NCBI GenBank assembly: GCA_036652035.1
Contig: JAVVWR010000020.1
Coordinates: 1 to 41,693 of the forward strand
Origin: JAEZVV01 sp036652035
GTDB lineage: Bacteria; Pseudomonadota; Gammaproteobacteria; Burkholderiales; Burkholderiaceae_F
Length of the DNA stretch: 41,693 nt
Direction of reading: 5' to 3'
Positions 40,241 through 41,693 of the stretch are shown piece after piece; the stretch's first letter is position 1, and every line of letters starts with the position of its first letter. The translations under genes were made by a program, and so were the position numbers. Under the pieces are notes generated by a model that saw nothing but the letters and a program-made list of their open reading frames with translations, was not told where the DNA came from and made no database searches.

Positions 40241-41602
40241 ATGGCCAAGGTCAAGGTAAGAGAACAGTTCACGGTCGAAGTGGAATCGCTCGATCAGGAA
40301 GGGCGCGGAGTCGCGCATCGAGAAGGCAAGGTGGTCTTTGTCGAGGGCGCGCTGCCGGGTGAAATCGTTCGTTACGAACGCATCCGCAACAAACCGAGCT
40401 ACGAGACCGGCCGCGCGCTACAGATCGATCGCGAATCCTGGATGCGGGTCACGCCCGGCTGCGAGAATTTCGGATTGCACGAAGGCGCTTGCGGTGGCTG
40501 TGCCATGCAGCACGTCGATGCGCGGGCGCAAGTGGCGATCAAGCAGCGCGTGCTCGAAGACGCCTTGTGGCATATCGGCAAGCTGCGTGCCGACACGGTC
40601 CTCACGCCGATTTACGGTCCGACCTGGGGTTACCGCCACCGCGCGCGCCTGACAGTGCGTGACGTTCTGAAAAAAGGCACGGTGCTGGTTGGTTTTCACG
40701 AGCGTTCGTCGAGCTACGTGGCCGACATGACGAGTTGCAAGGTCTTGCCGCCGCACGTGAGCGCACTTCTGGTGCCCTTGCGCGAACTGATCGCGCAGCT
40801 CTCGATCCGCCAGCGCATGCCGCAGATCGAACTGGCTGTCGCTGGCGAGGAAAACCGCACCGCACTGGTGTTTCGGGTGCTTGAGCCGCCGTCGGCCGAA
40901 GACTGTGCCTTGCTCGATGCTTTCGCTCAGCACCATCGGGTCGACATCTGGCTCCAGCCCAAGGGGCCGGATACGGCGGCGCCGATGGATCCCGCCGCCA
41001 TCGATGCGCTGCGTCTGCGCCTGCCGGAGTTCCGCGTCGAACTGCCCTTCAAACCGACCGACTTCACCCAGGTCAACCACCGCATCAACGAGGTGCTGGT
41101 CAGTCGCGCACTGCGTCTGCTCGAGATCGAACCGGGGGACCGCGTGGCCGACTTCTTTTGCGGCCTGGGCAATTTCACTCTGCCGATCGCCACCCGCGCC
41201 AAGCAGGTGGTGGGCATCGAGGGTTCCGAGGTGCTGGTTCAGCGTGCACGCGATGCGGCGCAACTCAATGGCCTGGCCGACAAGACCCGCTTCGTTGCGC
41301 GCAATCTGTTCGACTGGACCCAGGCTGATTGGGAAAGCTTGTGGACCGAGGTGGGCGGTATCGATCGCGTCTTGATCGACCCGCCGCGAGAAGGGGCGCT
41401 TGAGCTGGTTCGTTCGCTCGCACTCACCGCCAACCGGCCCAAGCGCGTGGTCTACGTTTCTTGCAACCCGGCGACACTGGCGCGCGACTGCGCCGTGCTC
41501 AAGCACGAAGGCGGCTGGCAGGTGAAGGCCGCGGGTGTGGTCAACATGTTTCCGCACACCGCCCACGTCGAGTCAATTGCCGTTCTCGAGCCGGGCGCCT
41601 GA
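40241..41602 (+). CDS. rlmD: 23S rRNA (uracil-5-)-methyltransferase RlmD
   Basis: 453 residues from the ATG at 40241; an in-frame GTG at 40157 would run through the relict and is rejected. A TRAM domain (about 5-60, VEVESLDQEGRGVAHREGK) is followed by the iron-sulfur cysteines (CENFGLHEGACGGC plus MTSCKVLPP). The SAM-binding core has QVNHRINEVLVSRAL, DFFCGLGNFTLPIA and the catalytic Cys in YVSCNPATLARDC. It makes m5U1939 in 23S rRNA if it is RlmD; RlmC or RumB types usually differ in length. It ends the surE-pcm-nlpD block, and a strong terminator follows. Confidence 0.95.
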   Translation: MAKVKVREQFTVEVESLDQEGRGVAHREGKVVFVEGALPGEIVRYERIRNKPSYETGRALQIDRESWMRVTPGCENFGLHEGACGGCAMQHVDARAQVAIKQRVLEDALWHIGKLRADTVLTPIYGPTWGYRHRARLTVRDVLKKGTVLVGFHERSSSYVADMTSCKVLPPHVSALLVPLRELIAQLSIRQRMPQIELAVAGEENRTALVFRVLEPPSAEDCALLDAFAQHHRVDIWLQPKGPDTAAPMDPAAIDALRLRLPEFRVELPFKPTDFTQVNHRINEVLVSRALRLLEIEPGDRVADFFCGLGNFTLPIATRAKQVVGIEGSEVLVQRARDAAQLNGLADKTRFVARNLFDWTQADWESLWTEVGGIDRVLIDPPREGALELVRSLALTANRPKRVVYVSCNPATLARDCAVLKHEGGWQVKAAGVVNMFPHTAHVESIAVLEPGA

Positions 41603-41640
41603 TCGCTTTTGCGCCAAAAACAAAAGGGCCCCGCGGGCCA

Positions 41641-41672
41641 ATGCCGCTCAGTTAACGCTGAGCGGCATTTTT
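41641..41672 (+). terminator. Intrinsic terminator after rlmD
   Basis: An 11-bp perfect stem ATGCCGCTCAG/CTGAGCGGCAT with loop TTAACG, followed by five T residues counting the last stem base. It lies 38 bp after the rlmD stop. A small GGCCC/GGGCC repeat precedes it. Confidence 0.92.
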
Positions 41673-41693
41673 CATGATGGGGTAGTGGGTTTT

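Overview
The window looks like a chromosomal core segment of a high-GC betaproteobacterium, most likely Burkholderiales or a near relative. This rests on gene order and protein family types, not on a database search. The telling blocks are recJ-prfB-lysS, lolC-lolD with tatD-comEC, bdhA beside a DUF6494 gene, and the long run tRNA-Val, thrS, infC, rpmI, rplT, pheS, pheT, ihfA, merR-type gene, tRNA-Pro, surE, pcm, nlpD, rlmD. I see no insertion sequence, prophage, CRISPR array or rRNA.

Layout. 1-2.3 kb: the tail of an unidentified gene, then a membrane acyltransferase with an SGNH domain. 2.4-10.8 kb (minus strand): one very compact gene string running from a phosphoglycerate-mutase-like gene through recJ, prfB (with its programmed frameshift), an SDR gene, lysS and a NUDIX gene into an sbtA-sbtB pair (bicarbonate transporter plus PII-like regulator). 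10.9-12.8 kb: lolC-lolD for lipoprotein export. 13.0-18.0 kb: an accessory-looking stretch between lolD and tatD. It holds an exported protein, two overlapping unrecognised genes, a DUF2062 membrane protein, and a translationally coupled pair made of a geranylgeranyl-reductase-type flavoprotein and a cyclopropane-fatty-acid-synthase-like methyltransferase. 18.0-21.3 kb: tatD and comEC. 21.5-26.9 kb: an ACT-domain gene with a UPF0210 gene, then DUF6494 and bdhA on the minus strand, an alpha/beta hydrolase with a RidA protein, and mtfA. 27.0-41.7 kb: relA, followed by the translation block, the two tRNAs, and the surE-pcm-nlpD-rlmD block.

The most striking observation lies between nlpD and rlmD. 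Betaproteobacteria normally carry rpoS there. Here there is no intact gene, only about 330 bp that read, across broken frames, like the last third of a sigma factor and end in a well-preserved sigma-4.2 C-terminus. This looks like a decayed rpoS. The second point is the CFA-synthase-like enzyme at 16.7-17.9 kb. It keeps the catalytic Cys, Glu and His, but has Asp where the bicarbonate-binding Tyr is expected and a short deletion after the SAM motif. Its partner is a flavoprotein, so a modified-lipid pathway other than plain cyclopropanation is possible. Third, an sbtA-sbtB pair sits at the end of a translation-gene string. Fourth, strong intrinsic terminators lie within about 25 nt of the start codons of both thrS and pheS, which suggests readthrough or attenuation control.
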